From NCBI RefSeq assembly GCF_029227915.1, contig NC_079880.1, positions 3,102,001-3,166,000 on the forward strand: DNA of 64,000 bases, written 5' to 3'. A program made the translations under genes and the position numbers. Positions 25,649 to 38,294 of this stretch are shown here, piece by piece (positions within the stretch are counted from its first letter, which is position 1; each line of letters begins with the position of its first letter). The stretch is from Hydractinia symbiolongicarpus. Taxonomy: Eukaryota; Cnidaria; Hydrozoa; Anthoathecata; Hydractiniidae. A model generated the notes under the pieces. The model was not told the DNA's origin. It saw only the letters and a program-made list of their open reading frames with translations, and ran no database searches.

Positions 25649-27552
25649 ATTTCCCAAACGATTTTTTAAATTATTTTTTTACCACTAAAACGCATGAGAC
25701 TTGCAGTTTTCAAAAATGTTTTCATTTTTGATGAGACGCTGAATAAAAGCAGTTTAATCGCCGGCAAACGAAATCTCGCGTTTTCCCGTAAATCCGGGGC
25801 TTGGCCCGTATAATCGAATGTATACAAAGAAAGTACCCAGGGAGTAAACTCATTTCCCGAACGATTTTTTAAATTTTTTTTCACCACTAAAACGCATGGG
25901 ACTTGTAGTTTTCAAAAATGTTTTCATTTTTGATGAGACGCTTAATGAAAGAGAATTAATCGCCGGAAAACGAAAACCCGCGATTTCCCGTAAATCCCGG
26001 GCTTGGCCCGTATAGTCGAATGTATACAAAGGAAGTACCCTGTGAGTAAACTCATTTCCAGAACGATTTTTTAAATTATTTTTTCACCACTAAAACGCAT
26101 AAGACTTGTAGTTTTTAAAAAGGTTTTCATTTTTGATGAGACGCTGAATAAAAGACGTTTAATCGCCGGCAAACGAAAACCTGCGATTTCCCGTAAATCC
26201 TGGACTCGGCCCGTATAGTCAAAAGTATACAAAGAAAGTACCCAGGGAGTAAACTCATTTCCCAAACGATTTTTTAAATTATTTTTTTACCACTAAAACG
26301 CATGAGACTTGTAGTTTTCCAGAATGTTTTCATTTTTGATGAGATACTGAATAAAAGCAGTTTAATCGCCGGCAAACGAAAACCCGCGATTTCCCGTAAA
26401 TCCCGGGCTTGGCACGTATAGTCGAATGTATACAAAGAAAGTACGCAGGGAGTAAACTCATTTCCAGAACGATTTTTTAAATTATTTCTTCACCACTAAA
26501 ACGCATAAGACTTGTAGTTTTTAAAAATGTTTTCATTTTTGATGAGACGCTGAATAAAAAAGGTTTAATCGCCGGCAAACGAAAACCCGCGATTTCCCGT
26601 AAATCCCGGCTTGGCCCGTATAGTCAAAAGTATACAAAGAAAGTACCCAGGGAGTAAACTCATTTCTCGAACGATTTTTTAAATTATTTTTTTACCACTA
26701 AAAGGCATGAGACTTGTAGTTTTCAAAAATGTTTTCATTTTTGATGAGACGCTGAATAAAAGCAGTTTAATCTCCGGCAAACGAAATCCCGCGTTTTCCC
26801 GTAAATCCGGGGCTTGGCACGTATAGTCGAATGTATACAAAGAAAGTACGCAGGGAATAAACTCATTTCCAGAACGATTTTTTAAATTATTTCTTCACCA
26901 CTAAAACGCATAAGACTTGTAGTTTTTAAAAATGTTTTCATTTTTGATGAGACGCTGAATAAAAAAGGTTTAATCGCCGGCAAAGGAAAACCTGCGATTT
27001 CCCGTAAATCCTAGACTCGGCCCGTATAGTCAAAAGTATACAAAGAAAGTACCCAGGGAGTAAAGTCATTTCCTAAACGATTTTTTAATTTTTTTTTTTA
27101 CTACTAAAACGCATGAGACTTGCAGTTTTCAAAAATGTTTTCACTTTTGATGTGACGCTGAATAAAAGCAGTTTAATTGCCGGCAAACGAAATCCCGCGT
27201 TTTCCCGTAAATCCGGGGCTTGGCCCGTATAGTTGAATGTTTACAAAGAAAGTACCCTGTGAGTAAACTCATTTCCAGAACGATTTTTTAAATTATTTTT
27301 TCACCACTAAAACGCATAAGACTTGTAGTTTTTAAAAAGGTTTTCATTTTTGATGAGACGCTAAATAAAAGAAGTTTAATCGCCGGCAAACGAAAACCTG
27401 CGATTTCCCGTAAATCCCGGACTCGGCCCGTATAGTCAAAAGTATACAAAGAAAGTACCCAGGGAGTAAAGTCATTTCCCAAACGATTTTTTAAATTATT
27501 TTTTTACCACTAAAACGCATGAGACTTGCAGTTTTCAAAAATGTTTTCATTT
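25649..27552 (+). repeat. Duplicate with single-monomer difference, copy 2 (partner 22000-23700)
   Basis: This is the longer copy of the pair. It contains one additional class B monomer (about 26062-26264), which carries AAAAGACGTTTAATCGCC where class B normally has AAAAGAAGTTTAATCG. Several other block A loci have a class B monomer at this place, so loss from the other copy is more likely than gain here. Confidence 0.7.
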
Positions 27553-28161
27553 TTGATGAGACGCTGAATAAAAGCAGTTTAATCGCCGGCAAACGAAATC
27601 TCGCGTTTTCCCGTAAATCCGGGGCTTGGCCCGTATAATCGAATGTATACAAAGAAAGTACCCAGGGAGTAAACTCATTTCCCGAACGATTTTTTAAATT
27701 TTTTTTCACCACTAAAACGCATGGGACTTGTAGTTTTCAAAAATGTTTTCATTTTTGATGAGACGCTTAATGAAAGAGGTTTAATCGCCGGAAAACGAAA
27801 ACCCGCGATTTCCCGTAAATCCCGGGCTTGGCCCGTATAGTCGAATGTATACAAAGGAAGTACCCTGTGAGTAAACTCATTTCCAGAACGATTTTTTAAA
27901 TTATTTTTTCACCACTAAAACGCATAAGACTTGTAGTTTTTAAAAAGGTTTTCATTTTTGATGAGACGCTGAATAAAAGAAGTTTAATCGCCGGCAAACG
28001 AAAACCTGCGATTTCCCGTAAATCCTGGACTCGGCCCGTATAGTCAAAAGTATACAAAGAAAGTACCCAGGAAGTAAACTCATTTCCCAAACGATTTTTT
28101 AAATTATTTTTTTACCACTAAAACGCATGAGACTTGTAGTTTTTAAAAATGTTTTCATTTT

Positions 28162-29212
28162 TGATGAGACGCTGAATAAAAGAAGTTTAATCGCCGGCAA
28201 ACGAAAACCCGCGATTTCCCGTAAATCCCGGGCTTGGCCCGTATAGTCAAAAGTATACAAAGAAAGTACCCAGGGAGTAAACTCATTTCCCGAACGATTT
28301 TTTATATTATTTTTTTACCCCTAAACGCATGAGACTTGTAGTTTTCAAAAATGTTTTCATTTTTCATGAGACGCTTAATGAAAGAAGTTTAATCGCCGGC
28401 AAACGAAAACCCGCGATTTCCCGTAAATCCCGGGCTTGGCCCGTATAGTCGAATGTATACAAAGGAAGTACCCTGTGAGTAAACTCATTTCCAGAACGAT
28501 TTTTTAAATTATTTTTTCACCACTAAAACGCATAAGACTTGTAGTTTTTAAAAAGGTTTTCATTTTTGATGAGACGCTGAATAAAAGAAGTTTAATCGCC
28601 GGCAAACGAAAACCTGCGATTTCCCGTAAATCCTGGACTCGGCCCGTATAGTCAAAAGTATACAAAGAAAGTACCCAGGAAGTAAACTCATTTCCCAAAC
28701 GATTTTTTAAATTATTTTTTTACCACTAAAACGCATGAGACTTGTAGTTTTCAAGAATGTTTTCATTTTTGATGAGATACTGAATAAAAGCAGTTTAATC
28801 GCCGGCAAACGAAAACCCGCGATTTCCCGTAAATCCCGGGCTTGGCACGTATAGTCGAATGTATACAAAGAAAGTACGCAGGGAATAAACTCATTTCCAG
28901 AACGATTTTTTAAATTATTTCTTCACCACTAAAACGCATAAGACTTGTAGTTTTTAAAAATTTTTTCATTTTTGATGAGACGCTGAATAAAAAAGGTTTA
29001 ATCGCCGGCAAACGAAAACCCGCGATTTCCCGTAAATCCCGGCTTGGCCCGTATAGTCAAAAGTATACAAAGAAAGTACCCAGGGAGTAAACTCATTTCC
29101 CGAACGATTTTTTAAAATATTTTTTCACCACTAAAACGCATGAGACTTGTAGTTTTCAAAAATGTTTTCATTTTTGATGAGACGCTGAATAAAAGCAGTT
29201 TAATCGCCGGCA
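28162..29212 (+). repeat. 41-monomer-spaced duplicate, copy 2 (partner 19850-20900)
   Basis: This is the second copy of the block at 19850. Its class B monomer at 28504-28698 is also repeated 608 bp upstream at 27896-28090, with no difference in the translated frame. A local three-monomer duplication therefore overlaps the left edge of the copy. Confidence 0.7.
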
Positions 29213-30139
29213 AACGAAAACCTGCTATTTGCCTAAATCCCGGACGCGGCCTGTATAGTCAAAAGTATACAAAGAAAGTACCCAGGGAGTAAACTCATTT
29301 CCAGAACGATTTTTTAAATTATTTTTTCACCACTAAAACGCATAAGACTTGTAGTTTTTAAAAATGTTTTCATTTTTGATGAGACGCTGAATAAAAGAAG
29401 TTTAATCGCCGGCAAACGAAAACCCGCGATTTCCCGTAAATCCCGGGCTTGGCCCGTATAGTCAAAAGTATACAAAGAAAGTACCCAGGGAGTAAACTCA
29501 TTTGCCGAACGATTTTTTATATTATTTTTTTACCCCTAAACGCATGAGACTTGTAGTTTTCAAAAATGTTTTCATTTTTGATGAGACGCTGAATAAAAGA
29601 AGTTTAATCGCCGGCAAACGAAAACCCGCGATTTCCCGTAAATCCCGGGCTTGGCCCGTATAGTCGAATGTATACAAAGAAAGTACCCAGGGAGTAATCT
29701 CATTTCCCGAACGATTTTTTAAATTACTTTTTCACCACTAAAACGCATGAGACTTGTAGTTTTTAAAAATGTTTTCATCTTTGATGAGACGCTGAATAAA
29801 AGAAGTTTAATCGCCGGCAAACGAAAACCTGCGATTTCCCGTAAATCCTGGACTCGGCCCGTATTGTCAAAAGTATACAAAGAAAGTACCCAGGGAGTAA
29901 ACTCATTTCCCAAACGATTTTTTAAATTATTATTTCACCACTAAAACGCATGAGACTTGTAGTTTTTAAAAATGTTTTCATTTTTGATGAGACGCTGAAT
30001 AAAAGAAGTTTAATCGCCGGCAAACGAAAACCCGCGATTTCCCGTAAATCCCGGCTTGGCCCGTATAGTCGAATGTATACAAAGAAAGTACCCTGTGAGT
30101 AAACTCATTTCCAGAACGATTTTTTAAATTATTTTTTCA

Positions 30140-30950
30140 CCAATAAAAACGCATGAGACTTGTAGTTTTTAAAAATGTTTTCATTTTTGATGAGACGCTG
30201 AATAAAGGAATTTTAATCGCCGGCAAACGAAAACCCGCGATTTCCCGTAAATCCCGGCTTGGCCCGTATAGTCGAATGTATACAAAGAGAGTACCCTGTG
30301 AGTAAACTCATTTCCAGAACGATTTTTTAAATTATTTTTTCACCACTAAAACGCATAAGACTTGTAGTTTTTAAAAATGTTTTCATTTTTGATGAGACGC
30401 TGAATAAAAGAAGTTTAATCGCCGGCAAACGAAAACCTGCGATTTCCCGTAAATCCTGGACTCGGACCGTATAGTCAAAAGTATACAAAGAAAGTACCCT
30501 GTGAGTAAACTCATTTCCAGAACGATTTTTTAAATTATTTTTTCACCAATAAAAACGCATGAGACTTGTAGTTTTTAAAAATGTTTTAATTTTTGATGAG
30601 ACGCTGAATAAAGGAAGTTTAATCGCCGGCAAACAAAAACCCGCGATTTCCCGTAAATCCCGGCTTGGCCCGTATAGTCGAATGTATACAAAGAGAGTAC
30701 CCTGTGAGTAAACTCATTTCCAGAACGACTTTTTTAATTATTTTTTCACCACTGAAAGGCATAAGACTTGTAGTTTTTAAAAATGTTTTCATTTTTGATG
30801 AGACGCTGAATAAAAGAAGTTTAATCGCCGGTAAACGAAAACCTGCGATTTCCCGTAAATCCTGGACTCGGCCCGTGTAGTCAAAAGTATACAAAGAAAG
30901 TACCCAGGGAGTAAACTCATTTCCCAAACGATTTTTTAAATTATTTTTTT
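30140..30950 (+). repeat. Two-monomer tandem duplication (405 bp unit)
   Basis: A dimer is repeated. CACCAATAAAAACGCATGAG occurs near 30138 and 30545, AATAAAGGAA near 30202 and 30608, and AAAGAGAGTACCCTGTGAG near 30283 and 30690. In the second copy the stop-forming TTTAAA in the A/T-rich half is altered near 30727-30740, which creates a long chance open frame there. Confidence 0.65.
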
Positions 30951-31969
30951 ACCACTAAAACGCATGAGACTTGTAGTTTTCAAGAATGTTTTCATTTTTG
31001 ATGAGATGCTGAATAAAAGCAGTTTAATCGCCGGCAAACGAAAACCCGCGATTTCCCGTAAATCCTGGGCTTGGCACGTATAGTCGAATGTATACAAAGA
31101 AAGTACCCTGTGAGTAAACTCATTTCCAGAACGATTTTTTAAATTATTTTTTCACCACTAAAACGCATAAGACTTGTAGTTTTTAAAAATGTTTTCATTT
31201 TTGATGAGACGCTGAATAAAAGAAGTTTAATCGCCGGCAAACGAAAACCCGCGATTTCCCGTAAATCCCGGCTTGGCCCGCATAGTCAAAAGTATACAAA
31301 GAAAGTACCCAGGGAGTAAACTCATTTCCCGAACGATTTTTTAAATTATTTTTTCACCACTAAAACGCATGAGACTTGTAGTTTTTAAAAATGTTTTCAT
31401 TTTTGATGAGGCGCTGAATAAAAGCCGTTTAATCGCCTGCAAACGAAAACCTGCTATTTCCCTAAATCCCGGACTCGGCCCGTATAGTCAAAAGTATACA
31501 AAGAAAGTACCCAGGGAGTAAACTCATTTCCAGAACGATTTTTTAAATTACTTTTTCACCAAAAAAAACGCATGAGACTTGTAGTTTTTAAAAATGTTTT
31601 CATTTTTGATGAGACGCTGAATAAAAGAAGTTTAATCGCCGGCAAACGAAAACACGCGATTTCCCGTAAATCCCGGCTTGGCCCGTATAGTCGAATGTAT
31701 ACAAAGAGAGTACCCTGTGAGTAAACTCATTTCCAGAACGATTTTTTAAATTATTTTTTCACCACTAAAACGCATAAGACTTGTAGTTTTTAAAAATGTT
31801 TTCATTTTTGATGAGACGCTGAATAAAAGAAGTTTAATCGCCGGCAAACGAAAACCTGCGATTTCCCGTAAATCCTGGACTCGGCCCGTATAGTCAAAAG
31901 TATACAAAGAAAGTACCCAGGGAGTAAACTCATTTCCCAAACGATTTTTTAAATTATTTTTTTACCACT

Positions 31970-33499
31970 AAAACGCATGAGACTTGTAGTTTTTAAAAAT
32001 GTTTTCATTTTTGATGAGACGCTGAATAAAAGAAGTTTAATCGCCGGCAAACGAAAACCCGCGATTTCCCGTAAATCCCGGCTTGGCCCGTATAGTCGAA
32101 TGTATACAAAGAAAGTACCCTGTAAGGAAACTCATTTCCAGAACGATTTTTTAAATTATTTTTTCAACACTAAAACGCATGAGACTTGTAGTTTTTAAAA
32201 ATGTTTTCATTTTTGATGAGACGCTGAATAAAAGAAGTTTAATCGCCGGCAAACGAAAACCCGCGATTTTCCGTAAATCCCGGCTTGGCCCGTATAGTCG
32301 AATGTATACAAAGAGAGTACCCTGTGAGTAAACTCATTTCCAGAACGATTTTTTAAATTATTTTTTCACCACTAAAACGCATAAGACTTGTAGTTTTTAA
32401 AAATGTTTTCATTTTTGATGAGACGCTGAATAAAAGAAGTTTAATCGCCGGCAAACGAAAACCTGCGATTTCCCGTAAATCCTGGACTCGGCCCGTATAG
32501 TCAAAAGTATACAAAGAAAGTACCCAGGGAGTAAACTCATTTCCCAAACGATTTTTTAAATTATTTTTTTACCACTAAAACGCATGAGACTTGTAGTTTT
32601 CAAGAATGTTTTCATTTTTGATGAGATGCTGAATAAAAGCAGTTTAATCGCCGGCAAACGAAAACCCGCGATTTCCCGTAAATCCCGGCTTGGCCCGTAT
32701 AGTCAAAAGTATACAAAGAAAGTACCCAGGGAGTAAACTCATTTGCCGAACGATTTTTTAAATTATTATTTCACCACTAAAACGCATGAGACTTGTAGTT
32801 TTTAAAAATGTTTTCATTTTTGATGAGACGCTGAATAAAAGAAGTTTAATCGCCGGCAAACGAAAACCCGCGATTTCCCGTAAATCCCGGCTTGGCCCGT
32901 ATAGTCGAATGTATACAAAGAAAGTACCCTGTGAGTAAACTCATTTCCAGAACGATTTTTTAAATTATTTTTTCAACACTAAAACGCATGAGACTTGTAG
33001 TTTTTAAAAATGTTTTCATTTTTGATGAGACGCTGAATAAAAGAAGTTTAATCGCCGGAAAACGAAAACCCGCGATTTTCCGTAAATCCCGGCTTGGCCC
33101 GTATAGTCGAATGTATACAAAAAGAGTACCCTGTGAGTAAACTCATTTCCAGAACGATTTTTTAAATTATTTTTTCACCACTAAAACGCATAAGACTTGT
33201 AGTTTTTAAAAATGTTTTCATTTTTGATGAGACGCTGAATAAAAGAAGTTTAATCGCCGGCAAACGGAAACCTGCGATTTCCCGTAAATCCTGGACTCGG
33301 CCCGTATAGTCAAAAGTATACAAAGAAAGTACCCAGGGAGTAAACTCATTTCCCAAACGATTTTTTAAATTATTTTTTTACCACTAAAACGCATGAGACT
33401 TGTAGTTTTCAAGAATGTTTTCATTTTTGATGAGATGCTGAATAAAAGCAGTTTAATCGCCGGCAAACGAAAACCCGCGATTTCCCGTAAATCCCGGGC
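31970..33499 (+). repeat. Four-monomer tandem duplication (809 bp unit), third copy near 36400-37200
   Basis: Copies at about 31970-32690 and 32779-33499 share TTTTTCAACACTAAAACGC (near 32161 and 32970), CGCGATTTTCCGTAAATCC (near 32264 and 33073) and GAGATGCTGAATAAAAG (near 32619 and 33432). A related run recurs about 3640 bp downstream of the second copy, with CAACATTAAAACGC near 36609. The first copy has a private CCCTGTAAGGAAACTC near 32118. Confidence 0.7.
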
Positions 33500-33699
33500 T
33501 TGGCACGTATAGTCGAATGTATACAAAGAAAGTACCCTGTGAGTAAACTCATTTCCAGAACGATTTTTTAAATTATTTTTTCACCACTAAAACGCATAAG
33601 ACTTGTAGTTTTTAAAAATGTTTTCATTTTTGATGAGACGCTGAATAAAAGAAGTTTAATCGCCGGCAAACGAAAACCCGCGATTTCCCGTAAATCCCG

Positions 33700-34985
33700 G
33701 CTTGGCCCGTATAGTCAAAAGTATACAAAGAAAGTACCCAGGGAGTAAACTCATTTCCCGAACGATTTTTTAAATTATTTTTTCACCACTAAAACGCATG
33801 AGAATTGTAGTTTTTAAAAATGTTTTCATTTTTGATGAGACGCTGAATAAAAGCAGTTTAATCGCCTGCAAACGAAAACCTGCTATTTCCCTAAATCCCG
33901 GACTCGGCCCGTATAGTCAAAAGTATACAAAGAAAGTACCCAGGGAGTAAACTCATTTCCAGAACGATTTTTTAAATTATTTTTTCACCACTAAAACGCA
34001 TAAGACTTGTAGTTTTTAAAAATGTTTTCATTTTTGATGAGACGCTGAATAAAAGAAGTTTAATCGCCGGCAAACCAAAACCCGCGATTTCCCGTAAATC
34101 CCGGGCTTGGCCTGTATAGTCAAAAGTATACAAAGAAAGTACCTAGGGAGTAAACTCATTTCCCGAACGATTTTTTATATTATTTTTTTACCCCTAAACG
34201 CATGAGACTTGTAGTTTTCAAAAATGTTTTCATTTTTGATGAGAGGCTGAATAAAAAAAGTTTAATCGCCGGCAAACGAAAACCAGCGATTTCCCGTAAA
34301 TCCCGGGCTTGGCCCGTATAGTCGAATGTATACAAAGAAAGTACCCAGGGAGTAATCTCATTTCCCGAACGATTTTTTAAATTACTTTTTCACCACTAAA
34401 ACGCATGAGACTTGTAGTTTTTAAAAATGTTTTCATTTTTGATGAGACGCTGAATAAAAGAAGTTTAATCGCCGGCAAACGAAAACCCGCGATTTCCCGT
34501 AAATCCCGGCTTGGCCCGTATAGTCAAAAGTATACAAAGAAAGTACCCAGGGAGTAATCTCATTTCCCGAACAATTTTTTATAATATTTTTTCACCACTA
34601 AAACGCATGAGACTTGTAGTTTTCAAAAATGTTTTCATTTTTGATGAGACGCTGAATAAAAGCAGTTTAATCGCCGGCAAACGAAAACCTGCGATTTCCC
34701 TAAATGCCGGACTCGGCCTGTATAGTCAAAAGTATACAAAGAAAGTACCCAGGAAGTAAACTCATTTCCCGAACGATTTTTTATATTATTTTTTTACCCC
34801 TAAACGCATGAGACTTGTAGTTTTCAAAAATGTTTTCATTTTTGATGAGACGCTGAATAAAAGAAGTTTAATCGCCGGCAAACGAAAAGCCGCGATTTCT
34901 CGTAAATCCCGGGCTTGGCCCGTATAGTCGAATGTATACAAAGAAAGTACCCAGGGAGTAATCTCATTTCCCGAACGATTTTTTA
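33700..34985 (+). repeat. Six/seven-monomer duplicate, copy 1 (partner 35115-36197)
   Basis: The first part (33700-34120) matches at +1414 bp, sharing GCATGAGAATTGTAG (near 33796/35210) and GGCAAACCAAAACCC (near 34069/35483). The second part (34315-34985) matches at +1212 bp, sharing CCCGAACAATTTTTTATAAT (near 34567/35779), CTAAATGCCGGACTCGG (near 34701/35913) and AAAAGCCGCGATTTCTCG (near 34886/36098). The spacing falls by 202 bp, so one monomer present here is missing in the partner. Confidence 0.8.
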
Positions 34986-35114
34986 AATTATTTTTTTACC
35001 CCTAAACGCATAAGACTTGTAGTTTTTAAAAATGTTTTCATTTTTGATGAGACGCTGAATAAAAGAAGTTTAATCGCCGGCAAACGAAAACCCGCGATTT
35101 CCCGTAAATCCCGG

Positions 35115-36197
35115 CTTGGCCCGTATAGTCAAAAGTATACAAAGAAAGTACCCAGGGAGTAAACTCATTTCCCGAACGATTTTTTAAATTATTTTTTCAC
35201 CACTAAAACGCATGAGAATTGTAGTTTTTAAAAATGTTTTCATTTTTGATGAGACGCTGAATAAAAGCAGTTTAATCGCCTGCAAACGAAAACCTGCTAT
35301 TTCCCTAAATCCCGGACTCGGCCCGTATAGTCAAAAGTATACAAAGAAAGTACCCAGGGAGTAAACTCATTTCCAGAACGATTTTTTAAATTATTTTTTC
35401 ACCACTAAAACGCATAAGACTTGTAGTTTTTAAAAATGTTTTCATTTTTGATGAGACGCTGAATAAAAGAAGTTTAATCGCCGGCAAACCAAAACCCGCG
35501 ATTTCCCGTAAATCCCGGGCTTGGCCTGTATAGTCGAATGTATACAAAGAAAGTACCCAGGGAGTAATCTCATTTCCCGAACGATTTTTTAAATTACTTT
35601 TTCACCACTAAAACGCATGAGACTTGTAGTTTTTAAAAATGTTTTCATTTTTGATGAGACGCTGAATAAAAGAAGTTTAATCGCCGGCAAACGAAAACCC
35701 GCGATTTCCCGTAAATCCCGGCTTGGCCCGTATAGTCAAAAGTATACAAAGAAAGTACCCAGGGAGTAATCTCATTTCCCGAACAATTTTTTATAATATT
35801 TTTTCACCACTAAAACGCATGAGACTTGTAGTTTTCAAAAATGTTTTCATTTTTGATGAGACGCTGAATAAAAGCAGTTTAATCGCCGGCAAACGAAAAC
35901 CTGCGATTTCCCTAAATGCCGGACTCGGCCCGTATAGTCAAAAGTATACAAAGAAAGTACCCAGGAAGTAAACTCATTTCCCGAACGATTTTTTATATTA
36001 TTTTTTTACCCCTAAACGCATGAGACTTGTAGTTTTCAAAAATGTTTTCATTTTTGATGAGACGCTGAATAAAAGAAGTTTAATCGCCGGCAAACGAAAA
36101 GCCGCGATTTCTCGTAAATCCCGGGCTTGGCCCGTATAATCGAATGTTTACAAAGAAAGTACCCAGGGAGTAATCTCATTTCCCGAACGATTTTTTA
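35115..36197 (+). repeat. Six/seven-monomer duplicate, copy 2, with chimeric monomer at 35527
   Basis: This is the shorter partner of 33700-34985. At about 35527-35532 the G/C-rich half begins as the copy of 34110 (GGCCTGTATAGTC) and continues as the copy of 34320 (GAATGTATAC). That marks the point where one monomer was lost by in-register recombination. Confidence 0.8.
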
Positions 36198-38294
36198 AAT
36201 TACTTTTTCACCACTAAAACGCATGAGACTTGTAGTTTTTAAAAATGTTTTCATTTTTGATGAGACGCTGCATAAAAGAAGTTTAATCGCCGGCAAACGA
36301 CAACCTGCGATTTCCCGTAAATCCTGGACTCGGCCCGTATAGTCAAAAGTATACAAAGAAAGTACCCAGGGAGTAAACTCTATTCCCAAACGATTTTTTA
36401 AATTATTATTTCACCACTAAAACGCATGAGACTTGTAGTTTTTAAAAATGTTTTCATTTTTAATGAGACTCTGAATAAAAGAAGTTTAATCGCCGGCAAA
36501 CGAAAACCCGCGATTTCCCGTAAATCCCGGCTTGGCCCGCATAGTCGAATGTATACAAAGAAAGTACCCTGTGAGTAAACTCATTTCCAGAACGATTTTT
36601 TAAATTATTTTTTCAACATTAAAACGCATGAGACTTGTAGTTTTTAAAAATGTTTTCATTTTTGATGAGACGCTGAATAAAAGAAGTTTAATCGCCGGCA
36701 AACGAAAACCCGCGATTTTCCGTAAATCCCGGCTTGGCCCGTATAGTCGAATGTATACAAAGAGAGTACCCTGTGAGTAAACTCATTTCCAGAACGATTT
36801 TTTAAATTATTTTTTCACCACTAAAACGCATAAGACTTGTAGTTTTTAAAAATCTTTTTATTTTTGATGAGACGCTGAATAAAAGAAGTTTAATCGCCGG
36901 CAAACGAAAACCTGCGATTTCCCGTAAATCCTGGACTCGGCCCGTATAGTCAAAAGTATACAAAGAAAGTACCCAGGGAGTAAACTCATTTCCCAAACGA
37001 TTTTTTAAATTATTTTTTTACCACTAAAACGCATGAGACTTGTAGTTTTCAAGAATGTTGTCATTTTTGATGAGATGCTGAATAAAAGCAGTTTAATCGC
37101 CGGCAAACGAAAACCCGCGATTTCCCGTAAATCCCGGGCTTGGCACGTATAGTCGAATGTATACAAAGAAAGTACCCTGTGAGTAAACTCATTTCCAGAA
37201 CGATTTTTTAAATTATTTTTTCACCACTAAAACGCATAAGACTTGTAGTTTTTAAAAATGTTTTCATTTTTGATGAGACGCTGAATAAAAGAAGTTTAAT
37301 CGCAGGCAAACGAAAACCCGCGATTTCCCGTAAATGCCGGCTTGGCCCGTATAGTCAAAAGTATACAAAGAAAGTACCCAGGGAGTAAACTCATTTCCCG
37401 AACGATTTTTTAAATTATTTTTTTACCACTAAACGCATGAGACTTGTAGTTTTCAAAAATATTTTCATATTTGATGGGACGCTGAATAAAAGAAGTTTAA
37501 TCGCCGGCAAACGAAAATCCGCGATTTCCCGTAAATCCCGGACTCGGCCCGTATAGTCAAAAGTATACAAAGAAAGTACCCAGGGAGTAAAATCATTTCC
37601 CGAACTATTTTTTATATTACTTTTTTACCCCTAAACGCATGAGACTTGTAGTTTTTAAAAATATTTTCATTTTTGATGAGACGCTGAATAAAAAAAGTTT
37701 AATCGCCGGCAAACGAAAACCTGCGATTTCCCGTAAATCCTGGACTCGGCCCGTATAGTCAAAAGTATAGAAAGGAAGTACCCAGGAGGGAGTAAACTCA
37801 TTTCCCAAACGATTTTTTAAATTATTATTTCACCACTAAAACGCATGAGACTTGTAGTTTTTAAAAATGTTTTCATTTTTGGTGAGACGCTGAATAAAAG
37901 AAGTTTAATCGCCGGCAAATGAAAACCCGCGATTTCCCGTAAATCCCGGCTTGGCCCGTATAGTCAAAAGTATACAAAGAAAGTACCCAGGGAGTAAACT
38001 CATTTCCCGAACGATTTTTTAAAATACTTTTTCACCACTAAAACGCATGAGACTTGTAGTTTTCAAAAATGTTTTCATTTTTGATGAGACGCTGAATAAA
38101 AGCAGTTTAATCGCCGGCAAACGAAAACCTGCGATTTCCCTAAATGCCGGACTCGGCCCGTATAGTCAAAAGTATACAAAGAAAGTACCCAGGGAGTAAA
38201 CTCATTTCCAGAACGATTTTTTAAATTATTTTTTCACCACTAAAACGCATAAGACTTGTAGTTTTTAAAAATGTTTTCATTTTTGATGAGACGC

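Larger units (their letters stand above)
1..29500 (+). repeat. Left block A: variable-length higher-order repeats
   Basis: This block mixes several monomer classes in recurring order. One class has GAAATCCCGCGTTTTCCCG with CCGGGGCTTGG. One has AAAAAGGTTTTC with CCTGGACTCGG. One has a GAGATACTGAATAAAAG box, and one has AATAAAAAAGGTTTAATCG. Similar runs of monomers recur at spacings that are whole numbers of monomers but not constant, so there is no single fixed higher-order period. The right-hand limit is approximate. Near 29500-30000 the GGGG class drops out and CCCGGCTTGG classes become common. No gene-like sequence lies between monomers. Confidence 0.8.
29500..37400 (+). repeat. Left block B: CCCGGCTTGG-rich variants and short duplications
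   Basis: The block is defined by frequent monomers with the one-base-shorter CCCGGCTTGGCCCG, by AAAGAGAGTACCCTGTGAG ends (near 30283, 30690, 31703 and 32309), and by GAGATGCTGAATAAAAG (near 31002, 32619, 33432 and 37070). Duplications of 2, 3, 4, 6 and 7 monomers are visible. The GAAATCCCGCGTTTT class of block A is absent as far as I can see. Limits are approximate because neighbouring blocks share some classes. Confidence 0.7.

Noticed and set aside
37784-37796. Three-base insertion giving CCCAGGAGGGAGTAAAC as a possible regulatory variant
   Set aside because: It is a single private change in one monomer, absent from its 14-monomer-distant copy near 40615, and has no sign of selection or function.
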